A stretch of 64,000 nucleotides of DNA from Cymbomonas tetramitiformis (lineage: Eukaryota > Chlorophyta > Pyramimonadophyceae > Pyramimonadales > Pyramimonadaceae), in NCBI GenBank assembly GCA_001247695.2, contig LGRX02027135.1, positions 1 through 64,000 of the forward strand, in the 5' to 3' direction. The notes beneath the pieces were generated by a model, which saw only the letters and a program-made list of their open reading frames with translations, was not told the DNA's origin and did no database searches. A program made the position numbers and the translations under genes. Shown here piece by piece: positions 32,061 through 43,071 of the stretch. Within the stretch, counting starts at the first letter, position 1. Every line of letters starts with the position of its first letter.

Positions 32061-33706
32061 ATGAAGATGGATGGTGGTATGAGGGAGCAGGCTCCCTTGG
32101 GATTGGCATCATCGGTGACGCCGGGATTCGACATTCAGGCATACGTGGACTCGGTACTCCAAAGATCCATGCAAGAGGAGACCAAGGGGGTCTCCAACTG
32201 GTTGAAAGCCCACCGATTGACAAGCGAGCTATTGGAGTGGTGCCTGACCCCGGGGAAGGCGGTGCCGGAGATACCGAAGCTGATGCGGAGGGTGGCAGCT
32301 GCCTTTGGCTTGCCGGGAGCCAGTTCGAGGAAGCCGGAGACTCCTCAGTCCTTGTATTCCCTTGCCACTCTCATTGAGAGGGAGTTGGCAGGAGGTACTA
32401 GGGATGCGTCCTTGCCGGACAATCACATTGCCCTGTTTGCACATCAACAAATCAGGGCAACGGTTCCAGAGTGCGAGAAAGATGATGCGCACGAGTCAGA
32501 ACTGCAGATGTTCATCAAAACTCAATCCAAGAAGGCCTCGTTATCGGGAGCCACTAAGCATATTATAGCTGGCAATTTACCGGGTAAAGGATTTTGGCCC
32601 TTGGTAATACCGGGTAAAATGCCGGTAATACTTTGAGTGGTATTACCGAGGTAATACTATTCTGGGATTTTTGGCAATCAGGGATCATGGGGCATCACGC
32701 ACACAATATTATTGGGAGCCATAAGCAGTGTGCTCCTAGAGGCTTTGATGTATGCGCAATCGATGTGAGAAGGTGGCTAGACCAAATTCGAATGTTGTCG
32801 CCACCGAACCCAACAAAAACTACTTTCCAGAAAGTACAGACAGCCGCCCCGATTTTGGGGATTGGTTACATGCTGCACTCTCGGTTGCCGTCACCTGCCG
32901 TACAAATGTGCTCCTAGAGTTTTGATGTATGCGCAATCGATCTATGAAGGTGGCCAGACCAAATTCGAATGTCGTCGCCACCGAAACGAACAAAAACTAC
33001 TTCTCAGAAAGTACAGGCAGCCGTTCCGATTTTCGGGATTGATAATACCCTTACCCGGTATTACCAATGGTAAAATTTGGTATTTTGGCATGGAGGACGG
33101 TCAGAGTGTCCTAATAAGGGTGAATCCATGACGGATATCTCTCGTGTTGCCACGCAGGGATGTACTCGCGTTGTGAACTGTTTAGACTTCGAGCACGTCT
33201 CACCCTCTCACGGAATGGGGATGTCGGAAATCGTCCTAGCGTGACGGCTGAGAAGCCGTCGATTTGATTTTTCCCCATGGTAAAATGGGTAAAATCGATG
33301 GTAATACAGGGGTAATACCCGGTAATACCCATACCCGGTATTACCAATGGTAACACTTTTTGGTAACGTGCGGTAATACCCCCCTGCACTAGAGTAAGGA
33401 CTTTTTGGGGCAAAGTAATACTTGGTAAAATACTGGTAATACCTATACCTAGTATTACCTTTAGTAAAATTCGTGCCAGCCATAAAACATATTACTGCAA
33501 AACCGGGAGCTCCTGCAGATAGTAATGCCAAATGCCCGAAATGCCAGGGGTCACATATGCTGCGGGACTGCAAGTCTCCTTATGCGTTGAACAAGGATGG
33601 ATCCATCAATGTGACTTGGGTGGACAAACGAAATAAGCATGACAATAGGAATAACCAGAACCAGTTGGCTCAGCTGCCACCACCTCCTCAGAGGGAGCCT
33701 GCCTAA
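32061..33706 (+). pseudogene. Gag-like gene of the DIRS-like element, interrupted
   Basis: ATG 32061 opens about 170 residues with a helical pattern (DIQAYVDSVLQRSMQEETK, LIERELAGGTRD, NHIALFAHQQIRATVPEC). The frame runs into an inserted element at 32570. On the other side (33479-33706) the end of the protein carries a zinc knuckle CPKCQGSHMLRDC (CX2CX3HX4C) and a Gln/Pro-rich tail ending PQREPA. It would package element RNA. Broken by the insertion. Confidence 0.6.
32570..33478. mobile_element. GGTAATACC-rich element inserted in the DIRS-like gag
   Basis: 909 bp between TGGCA and TGCCA ends. Both ends are filled with GGTAATACC and GGTAAAAT motifs in both orientations (left 32570-32665, right 33035-33475), like subterminal transposase sites. 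The middle has two tandem copies of about 175 bp (32728-32905 and 32906-33046). The flanking 20-bp segments 32550-32569 and 33479-33498 are alike at 14 of 20 bases and both read A-(T/I)-K-H-I-(I/T)-A, so they may be a diverged long target duplication. Non-coding. Confidence 0.6.
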
Positions 33707-33812
33707 AACCGTCGAAGTTGCCAGAATTCTGGGTTGTATATTATGTAAATAGTGTATCAATAATTTGGGAGCGGGCCAGGGTGCCTGTCTTACCGTGTAA
33801 CATCAGATTCCG

Positions 33813-34235
33813 GGTTTAATATCAAATGGAAATGCATTATTGTTGCATGTGGAATGGATTTACTTGATAAGTTGATTTTGCATTTTTTGTGAATTTGCTC
33901 TACGTTAGATTTCGAAATTTTCGATTTGGCTGATTTTGCTCTACGTTAAATTTCAGATTTCAGTCTTCGGGATGCTGGATTTCGAATTTTGGATTTTGTT
34001 TTTTTGCTCTACGTTAGATTTCGTATGTCAGTTAATATCGAATGGAAATGCGTTGTTTCTTGTGGAATGGATTTACTTGATAAATTGATTTGCATTTTTT
34101 GTGAATTTGCTCTACGTTAGATTTCGAAATTTCGATTTGGCTGATTTTGCTCTACGTTGGATTTCAGATTTCAGTCTTCGGGAGGCTGGATTTCGAATTT
34201 TGGATTTTGTTTTTTTTGCTCTACGTTAGATTTCG
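33813..34235. repeat. Tandem duplication of about 217 bp with GCTCTACGTTAGATTTC motifs
   Basis: Segments 33813-34025 and 34030-34245 are near copies. Each includes three GCTCTACGTTAGATTTC-like units. They lie between the gag and pol regions of the DIRS-like element; no gene is seen from 33707 to 34600. Confidence 0.75.
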
Positions 34236-34620
34236 TGGGTCAGCTTCGGAACACTGGATTTCGGACTTTGGGATGCATATCTCAAATTGGAGTGCTTCGC
34301 GAATGCAGGCAATTAATGCCAATTAACTTGCCTGCACGGACCACCTGGTGCCCGTCCGTCATAGAAGCCTCCCTTTTAACATGGGGATGCTGGACGGTTA
34401 GAGTACTGACCGCAACGGGTGGGTTACTCTACACGAGTAACACACCGGAAGTGGCCAGGCTCGAAAATCGTCCATCCCTTTCCACAAGATTGGGGCCCGG
34501 TAGAGACCGGGTTGCGATTTTCGAGGAGCAATTCTTCTAAAAGGAAGAGTGCTCTGGTGTGGTTGTTGTCTCGAACAGGGACACGAGCCAAACTCAGCCC
34601 CACGAAAGGGATTGCTTTTC

Positions 34621-37204
34621 TTCGATGGTGCATGCCGCTTTAACGCGTAGCCGGATTTGAGGCAAGCCTCGTTCGGGGTAGCACTCTGCTCAGAACAAGG
34701 TCAACAGTGGACTCGGGACTACGGGCGCCTTGGATCCAAGACAAATAATTATGCAGAATTCATGGGTGCTGTGGTTGCAATCCAGAGAGCGATAGAATGT
34801 AACATGACCACAGCAACAATTATTGGGGACTCGGAGCTAGTGGTGTCAGCATTTTCGGGCTCCCGTAACGTTATCGCAAAAGACTTGGAAAGACTACTTA
34901 TCATTGGGAAAGCTCACATGGCCTTGCGCCCGGATTGTGTTTTCAATTTCAAGCATGTGGCACGGGACCACAATAAACTGGCTGACATTCTGGCCAACTT
35001 CGCACTGGATTCTGGCATGCCGGCAACGACAAGCGTGAGAGACCCGCTTGCGTTTATTACCATGGCGGTTAAAGGCTTCGACAGTGCTCGGGAAGTGATA
35101 GAGAGGCAACAGTCTGTAGGGCCACGTGAGGCCCAAGGGCAAGACACCTTGGCCCCTTCAGTAATTGATGCCCTCAGTGGGAATTTGGTCCCGGACCCCC
35201 TTTCCGCCCCAGCTAGGGATCCGGGGGAGTTCCGGGTGGGAACTATCCTCGAGTGTACCCAGTTCTGGGACACAGTGGTAACGTCATCAGAGATGGGATT
35301 GCTGGTCAAAGAATGGGCAAAGAATGGAGTCTCCATCTCGGATTTCTTCCAACATTTTTCAGGCACTTGCGAAGGGGCTCGTTTCGACTCAAAAACACCC
35401 CCGAGGATGCATTTCAAGAATCATGCGATACCGGACCATTTGATCCCCTGGATCTCTGGCAAAATACAGGATGAGCTCAAATGGGGAGCGATAAGAGTCT
35501 GGGGCAAGGAAGGGGAGTGCTCTCCCCCGCATCTAGTTATGCCGGTAGGGGTGGAGCCAGCCAAACCAAGAAAGATCAACGATGCAAGATTCCTTAACCT
35601 TTGGTGTAAGGATATTCCGTTCACTTACGAGTCGGTGACAATGCTTCCACAAATCTTAGAGGTGGGGGATCCGGCATTTATTATGGACCAAGCGAACGGA
35701 TTCTTCCATGTGAGGCTTACAGAGGAATCGCAACAGTACATGGGTTTCCTGTGGGAGGGCGTATATTACGTCTATACAGTTCTCAATTTTGGATGGAAGC
35801 TAGCGCCGGTCATTTATAGCGCCTTTGCGGGGGAATTCGCGGGATTCATCCGGCGGCTGGGGATACCATATTTATACTACATCGATGATAATGCCGGTGG
35901 CCCGGCCCCAGTGGGAGCTTCGACTCTTACGAAACAGGAAAGAGCCGCAATCTCGGTGTTCGTTGTCTCGTCATGCATGACGGCGGCGGGATATTTTATT
36001 CATCTGGAAAAGACGGAGTTCATTCCGTCCATGACCATCACCTGGCTAGGTATTGGCGCTGACCTTGCGAAGCAGGAATTCTTCATCCCCCAGAAAAAAA
36101 TGGGAAAAGTTCTTGAGCCTGGTAACGGACCTGCGAGCTTTGTCAAAAATTTCGGCAAGAGACCTGGAGAGAGTGGCAGGAAAGTTGGTTTCAATGTCAA
36201 TTGCAGCCCCAGGTATCCTTATCGCATGCAGAAAGCTGTATGCCTTTCTGGCAAAAAGGCACGAATTCTGCAGAAAAGGTTTTTTCCTGAACAATAAGCA
36301 GATGAGACATTTCAAACTCGACTTGAGTCAACTCTTCCAGCCGTCGTTGATTAAGGTGTCCGCATTCAGAAAGCAGGCCCACTGCTCGATACTTGTGGAT
36401 ACAAACGACGATTGTACAAAAGTCACGGCATCAATCAGAGCAGGGGAATTCCAAGATGAAATTTCGTGTTATCGTGATTTGAGAACCTGCTCGTCGGTGG
36501 ATCAATCATTTTTTATTTCAGAAGCCTTGTTCGAAATCCCAGTAATACGGGTCCCGCAACGCTGGGACATAATCTTGGATACAAATATCTGGGATTCATC
36601 GAGAGTCCTCTCGTCTAACCTGGGCACAAAAGCATGCAAGGACCTGGCAGAAAGGCTCTATAGATTTGTCGCGGGTAACAACTTGGAGCTGAAGGTGGTT
36701 TCCTTTGCAAGGGGACCGCATGGGGCGATTGTAGTCCCGGATGAAGAATCTCATTATTCACTGATGCCACGGTTCTCTCCTCTGTTGAACATGATGTTTG
36801 GACGGCACAACATCGACTGCTTCGCAACAACGGCTAATGTTCGGGGATGCCCCAAAATGCGATTTTGCTCAAGGCTGCCAGAGAAAGAAGCTTGTGGCAC
36901 CAATGTCTTTGCCTATCCACTAGCGGGACTAAACTGTTATGCTAATCCGCCTTTTGCATTAATGGGACCGTTCCTGATGTATCTAAGAGAACAGAAAGCG
37001 TCAGCCTCTGTGGTTGCTCCACAGTGGGATGGTTTCTCTCCAGATGGTTTCTGGTGGACTGCGTATAATAAACTGTGCAAACAGAAGTTCAGAATCGTTG
37101 AAGCAGGAGAAGTCTGTTTCCAACAACTTATAAATGGAAGATGGTTAGAGGCTGGCCCACTCCCGTGGGCGGTCGTCTGGGTTTTTACATTCGATTTTTC
37201 TTAA
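34621..37204 (+). pseudogene. DIRS-like polyprotein: RNase H, RT, second RNase H, methyltransferase-like
   Basis: N-terminal type I RNase H with the four acidic residues in place: D in FFDGACRF (34624), E in NNYAEFMGAV, D in IIGDSELVV, D in NKLADILANF. An in-frame TAG at 34648-34650 interrupts it. RT follows, with RKINDARFLNLW, AFIMDQANGFFHV and active site YYIDDN, then TITWLGI. At the A-run 36093-36100 the frame shifts by one. The second frame (to 37204) has ARDLERVAGKLVS, a degenerate second RNase H (CSILVDTNDD, DIILDTNIWDSS) and the DIRS C-terminal domain (NIDCFATTANVRG, NCYANPPFALMGPFL, VVAPQWDGF). Function: copies element RNA into DNA. As read it is inactive. Confidence 0.8.
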
Positions 37205-37209
37205 GAGTA

Positions 37210-37758
37210 CAGTAATCACTCACCGTTAAGAAAACCCGACGATAAGAAAGTAGCCACGTTTCGGGGGGTACCCAAGTTGGTGAATATCGCTGGCTGGTTT
37301 TTGAAGGTTATGACACGGACCAAAATAAGAAATGTTGGTGCTGGCTGGCCGGCCTAAGATATGATTCTCCAATTTCTTATAGCTAAGAAAAAAATGCTGG
37401 CATTTGCAAATATTACATATGATATTATAGATATGTAACATCAATATATCACTTCTCTCAATATTTCATGTACATCGATATACAACCACAATTCAAATAA
37501 TAAGGGACAACTAGTACAACACATCAGATACATATGTGTGGACAGCTGGTGTTCATACGCTCATTACTGTGAAAATTTTAAGAAAATGTCTGCGCTAGGT
37601 GCCTGTCCATGTGGATGGCTAAGAAATGCGCTGGCTGAGTGAAGAGATCGCGGTCCACTATTCATAGCGTTTTCATAGGACAGCGGCGGCGGGGTGCCCA
37701 GGATTGGTGATCGGTGGTGGCCCATATCTCCTGTTTTCTTAAAGGTGGGTGATTACTG
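37210..37758. mobile_element. TA-flanked MITE (Tc1/mariner-like ends), copy 1
   Basis: Starts CAGTAATCACTCACCGTTAA and ends as its near complement (GGTGGGTGATTACTG), with TA on both sides (37208-37209 and 37759-37760). The arms extend inward for tens of bases. No coding capacity. It begins a few bases after the stop codon of the DIRS-like polyprotein. Confidence 0.8.
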
Positions 37759-38113
37759 TACTTCGTATTTCAAAAACAATAAAACATGTGATACATTATA
37801 TTAATAGCCTCCCGAGTAATCCGTTTGTCTTGGGAAAATAAATTGTTGTGAGCACCGGTAACTTTCGGGGAAGGGGCACAATTTGAGGTTGACAGGGTGG
37901 TGGCAAGAGCCTGTTGAGAAAAGCCCCGGACTGGGCCGCCATACAGCTAAGAACGAAGGAGCTTTAGGAAGCAAGGGCCCGAGATGTGTACCAATCGGCC
38001 AAACTCCGGAATTTGCGGGCCCTAGGGGAATTCCTGGCTTGCATGACCCCACCAGAATCACTGGATTCGTGTACATCACAACACATCTTAATCACTCACA
38101 TCATCTTAATCAC

Positions 38114-38474
38114 ACAGTAATCACTCACCTTTAAAAAAACCGGAGATTTGGGGTCAGCCAGCTAATTTCACCAACTTGCGTACCCCCACCCCCCCCGCCA
38201 GCGCCAGCGTCCTATGGAATCGGTAAGAATTAGCAAGTATTTTCTTTCAATCAGCCAGCTATTTTCTTAAAAGTCCAATGATAAACCCTTAAAACGGCGA
38301 CATTTTCAAAATTTTCCGCCTGCGGCGCCAGCACCCATATTTCTTATTTTCGACTATTTCATAGCTCAAAAAAACCAGTCAGCGATTCTCACCAACTTGC
38401 GTACCCCCACGCCCCCCCCTGAAAAGCTGGCTGGTTTCTTATCGGCGGGTTTTCTTAAAGGTGAGCGATTACTG
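38114..38474. mobile_element. TA-flanked MITE, copy 2
   Basis: Starts CAGTAATCACTCACCTTTAA and ends as its near complement, followed by TA (38475-38476); the left TA has changed to CA. The arms match for about 100 bases with gaps and include CACCAACTTGCGTACCCCCAC in both halves. Between copies 1 and 2 (37761-38113) about 350 bases of probable DIRS-like sequence remain, with an unrecognised open frame containing PVEKSPGLGRHTAKNEGALG. Confidence 0.75.
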
Positions 38475-38480
38475 TATCTT

Positions 38481-38660
38481 TGGAACAGTCACACCGCTTG
38501 CTTTGTGACTCTTCCTATAGTAGTGTGTATGACTGTCACCCGAACCCGAACCCTAACTGTTTATGCCCGGTTATATCGGGTTAACTTATCAGCTTTAATT
38601 CATTCTGAGAAAACCTATCACTGAGTGAATATATCCCGAGTCCTAGGGGTATATCCAACA
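38481..38660 (+). repeat. 5' LTR of element B
   Basis: 180 bp, TG...CA. It holds an AGTCAC/GTGACT hairpin near the start and CCCGAACCCGAACCCTAA. Confidence 0.9.
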
Positions 38661-39055
38661 GGTTTGGCCCCACGCACTCTTTATTCAGACACTGCGAATT
38701 TTAGCCATATCTGGCTAAACAGCGACGCTTGAGATGGAGTGAGGGGCTGCCTCCACTAGAGGCGCGGCGGAGCGGTATGGCCTAGCTGATGCCTGGTTGA
38801 TTGGACTTACGGGGGGGCTTGTGCACGAGGCGGACTTCATTTTCCTCGCTTCGCGTTGGTTGACGTTGGAAATTTTGGTCGGATCCGACACCACTTTCCT
38901 TGGCCGCGTCACTCTGCATCCACATGCACGTGGGGAGATTTTTACGCCACGGCTTTCCCTTGCTTTCCTCGACAACCGCATTACGACTTTTGGCCGCCGC
39001 TCCTTCCGCACCTCGTCCCATTTTCCCTCGCTTCGTCTCTACGGTCTCTTTTACC

Positions 39056-41383
39056 ATGGTTGCGACTAGATTGACCTCGAGTATGGCGTCTCGCCGACGC
39101 TCCTTAGCTACAATTTTCGACTCCGCCGCCGCACGTAATTCCGTCACGCCGGCTACGCCGGCACCTGCTGGTGTTCCGGCTGCGAACTCCGCCCAAGCTG
39201 TTTTCTTGGCGGGTGTTCGCTCGCTCACCCGTGAACGGTTCGACGAGAGCGTGGCGAAGCACGTGATCCGGAAAATAATGTTTCCGTGAGAAGCATGACC
39301 GATTCACGGGAACGGAGTCCAACGCGCAGGTGCTTCTCTCCAAGCTGGTGCCTGCTCTCCAGGAGGCGTTCGAAGCGCAGGATGCTTTGTTTGCGCCGAT
39401 GTTCGACTTGGAGGACTCCACGTTGGCCGTACGTCCCGAGGTTAACAAACTTCTTTTTTCAACGCTCGAGCTCATCGTGTGTCCCGCCTCTCCAGCGGGT
39501 GACTGGCTCGAGGCCTCTGCGACGTTGCACCCGCTGGACGGCAAGCGAGCCCTTCTGGAGCTCGCACGACGACTGCTGGACTCCGGTGCCACCCTTTCAG
39601 GGGACATCGGACCTCCTTGGCGTCCGCTTTAAGGCCCACACCGACCCGTCCGAGTCCATCACGGATTTCAACGCGGCCTTGCGGTCCGCCAAGAGGCGCA
39701 ACACTCTCGACGATGACGAGGTGAAGGAGCTGTTCCTCGCGGCGCTGGACCCTGGATTCTACGTGCCGGTGGTGTCGCGACTCTTCACGCACCAGCAGCG
39801 GGCGGCCGTGGACCTCCTCACCGTTCAGCAGTGAGTCCTCGAGTGCTATGCCCGACACGTCGCAGCCGGTACGCACACTGCCTCGTTCACCCTGTCCGCA
39901 GCGGCTGTGGCCACTGACGGCGACACCTCGCAGTTGTCCGACCTCACGGCCATTATCCTCGACGTGAAGCGGCAGCTGAAGGTCCTCACGGACAAGGTCA
40001 ACGGGCGGGGTTTTTACCCCACGAGCGGACAAGAACAAAATCGGCAACGGGGGAGGCGGCTCCGGTGTTCGTTTTGCAGCAGGTGACCTCCCGACGGGGG
40101 GAAACTGGCTGCAGTCGCAGGCGAGGAAGCGCGTTGCTTTTCACAAGGGCAGCGGTGACTTCATCCCGTTCTGCCAGAATTCGACGTGCAAGAAGGACGA
40201 GATGCGTCACTGGCACCGCGACTGCCCGAACGGCGGCAAGCACGGCGCTGGGGGAAGCTTCCACAGCTTCTCCCTCGGTGACATCGAGAACGACTTACTG
40301 GCGGAGCAGTTTCAGACGGCCATGGACGAGCACGACGGCGAGCGGTTCGATGCGCTCTGCCTTCTAGCGGGAGGTAAGCCGGAGATGCTCGACGGCGTTT
40401 CGGCGTGTGCCTTCGGGCTCGAGCCGGAGCGGGAGGGCGGTGCGTTGCAGGACTTCCTACCCTACTGCCAGCCTGCCACCCACATGGGGGGCTTCACAGT
40501 GGGTGGTGTGGCAGGAGGCATCTCGGCTGCCGCTTGCACGCATGTCCGCGAGGACGCACCGCCGGCGCCACCGCCGGCGGCAATCGAGCATGTTTACCCG
40601 GACGAGTCGGAGGCGTCCGGCGCCGGTGACATGATGCCGGTGGACCCCATGCACGCGCACGAGCCCGACCTCTGCTTTGCGGACCGGATCGCGAGGATGG
40701 GGGGACTCTCGATCACGGCTGAGGGCAAGGAGTTGGCGATGCGGCACATGCACGCCGAGTCGGAGACCGACTCTTGCGACGGCGACGTGGACGACTCTGC
40801 AGCTGGGTGTGACCCTATTGACGGTGATGAGGATGCGGTCCCGCAGCCTCCAGCATCTCGTCGGGGATGCGGTGCACCGCCTTGGGGGTTTGCCCGCTCT
40901 TCGGCAATTACGGTGATGCTTTGTGCATTCTTCTGTGTGTGCGCCACCGCGACGCCACTCACAGCTGCCGCTCCTGGCGGGGCGTGTGCACCGGACCACA
41001 CCGGCCTGGGGGTCGGTGGTGCTGCTGAGGCGACCACTGGCGAGCCTTCATTACTCTCTGCGACGCCGGCTGCTATTCCGCCGCGCCGGCACGGCCGGCA
41101 CCGTACTCGGCAAGGCCTCCACAATGCACCGATCGGGCTTTACATCCCGGTACACCCGCCCCCTCCTCCGCTGTATTGGGATGCCCCACCGTCACCGGAC
41201 TACTCACCGGGCCCGACTACAGACGAGGAGGAAGGGGAGAATCCCTCGCACGACGATCGACACTTTTCAGATTTCTTCGGGAGCTCTGCGAATGATTCAG
41301 ACGCGGCATTGACAACTTCAATTCACGGCACCATGACTGTGCTGCGGGCTGGCACAGCAGTGCCACCGCCAACTAGTGGCTAG
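39056..41383 (+). pseudogene. Gag-like gene of element B, several frameshifts
   Basis: ATG 39056 in the same context as in elements A and C, then SMASRRRSLATIFDSAAARN. The coding sequence follows element C closely but changes frame near 39285 and 39600, and has TGA at 39831-39833 where element C has a Trp codon, followed by another frame change before 40200. The last part (40202-41383) is open: knuckle C-QNST-C-KKDEMR-H-WHRD-C at 40172-40225, His/Glu/Asp-rich linker, hydrophobic segment (ITVMLCAFFCVCATATPL) at about 40890-40960, Pro-rich tail with PPPPPLYWDAPPSPDYSPG, ending PPPTSG. Product role as for element A. Confidence 0.8.
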
Positions 41384-41600
41384 CAAGTTAATCATGCCGC
41401 TCCTACACAGTGAAATTGACAGTAGCTGTATGTGCAGAGGGGTCCGATCACGGGCCGGATTTCAGATTTGCAACTCTTGGCTGGAACAGCTCTGCCAGAA
41501 AGGACAGGCCTTCCCTTGGAGCTCAATTTCCACCGCTCTAGATGGTGTTTGTTCACAGGTTTCACCTTCGGATAGCCAGTCACCACACTAGGTGGTGTGC

Positions 41601-41779
41601 TGGAACAGTCACACCGCTTGCTTTGTGACTCTTCCTATAGTAGTGGGTATGACTGTCACCCGAACCCGAACCCTAACTGTTTATGCCCGTTATATCGGGT
41701 TAACTTATCAGCTTTAATTCATTCTGAGAAAACCTATCACTGAGTGAATATATCCCGAGTCCTAGGGGTATATCCAACA
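41601..41779 (+). repeat. 3' LTR of element B
   Basis: Copy of 38481-38660 with one base missing and one substitution. Confidence 0.9.
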
Positions 41780-42472
41780 TCTTATGGTATCTTATTTACT
41801 TGGAACAATTCGGTAAAACTAAAGTGCATTCGGCCACGTGTCCTCAACTGGGAGGGTGTAGTAGTTGCCCAGTCAGACAAGCCGCAACGGTTCGGTGAAT
41901 TCCCTTACCGGTAGACTTTCTAGTGCCTTCCAGGATTTCGGAAGGTGCGTGTCGGACAACCCGTGCACGGGTAGAGTGGTTAAGGTCTATGAAACAATGG
42001 CTAGGAACGAACAGTTGCGAGCAAGAATCACCCCAAATCAGGCAACACCACTATTCAGTTGCACGATCGACAAACTAGTGATGTATATGAATGCAGTGGC
42101 CTCGACACATGATTGGATACTTCTGTTCATTACTCTTAGATGTAAGGCAATGCTCCTGATGGACCTATACGCTCTGAAGACCGGACCGGCGGAGCTGAGC
42201 GCCACAAGGGTGGAAGGAATCATAAGATTCCCTGATAACTCTGGTTTTCTCTTCAACTACCAGTCGGGGAAGACACTCCGTTCGGGCGATGAACACGTTT
42301 TCGGAATCAAAAGACTCTCCGATAAATCTAAATGCCCCATCTCAGCGTTGGAAGACTACCTCCTAGTGATGAAAAATTTGGGTCTGAACCTTGCGCAAGG
42401 ATTCCTGTTCAGGCCGGTCAGGTCTGGCAAAGTGGAGAATAGTCCAATTTCCAGGAAACAGATGAATTCAGA

Positions 42473-43071
42473 TGTCAGGGTTATGACCGATGACATATGT
42501 GTCATACATGTCATACGTGTCATACCTGTCATACATGTCATACCATGTCATGTCATGTCATGTCATATATTATTATGACAGTCGACAGTATGGTCGATCA
42601 TGACTGTACAGGTCGAGTCGCGTCATACATTTATGACAGTCGTCAGTACGGTCGACGATGACTGTACATGTCGCCAGATGATTATGTCATATCATCAGGC
42701 ATCCCTGTCATCGAGAGTTCGTATGTCGAACTCGAAGATGGCAAAGCAAAGATACATCTTGGAAACAAACCAAGAACCATCTTTAGCTTCCAGCATGCGC
42801 GGAACTCGCATGTGCAGCATGAACGAACTAGTCGTTATTACCATGCTGGTCGTTCAACCTACGTCTCGGGTTCACAACCCAATGGCGGTACCATCTAAGA
42901 TGATGGGTGACGTAGGTATAAAAGTGAGGAAGCGTTGTGCTTCAGCAGATCTTCTACGGAGACTGCAACTCACAACCCGCTATACTGTTACACTTGTGTG
43001 TGCCGTTCAACAGCACAGTGTTTATTTGATATACTGTATAATATTTGTGGGCTCGCATATCAGCCCTAACA
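42473..43071 (+). repeat. 5' LTR of the chromovirus
   Basis: 599 bp. U3 carries about eight tandem GTCATAC(A/G)T units (42488-42566) and two copies of a segment with TATGACAGTCG and ATGACTGTAC. The sequence directly after it, TAATGGTATTCTAA, has TGGTAT as in initiator-Met primer sites but matches no further. Confidence 0.95.
42917..42924 (+). promoter_or_regulatory. TATA box in the LTR
   Basis: TATAAAAG, repeated in the 3' LTR at 60728-60735. The purine-rich GTGAGGAAGC follows, so transcription would begin about 30 bases on. Confidence 0.6.

Larger units (their letters stand above)
38481..41779 (+). mobile_element. Gag-only short-LTR retrotransposon, element B
   Basis: LTRs 38481-38660 (180 bp) and 41601-41779 (179 bp) begin TGGAACAG and end CCAACA, with two differences visible. 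The target duplication is TCTT (or ATCTT if the last A is shared) before 38481 and after 41779. The sequence after the 5' LTR, GGTTTGGCCCCACGCAC, is nearly that of element C, and TGGCCCCACGC could be a primer-binding site. GGTGGTG precedes the 3' LTR. Only a Gag-like gene lies inside. Confidence 0.88.

Noticed and set aside
42488..42566. CRISPR-like short tandem repeats GTCATACATGTCATAC
   Set aside because: Repeats are directly abutting without spacers and lie in the U3 part of both LTRs of a eukaryotic retrotransposon.
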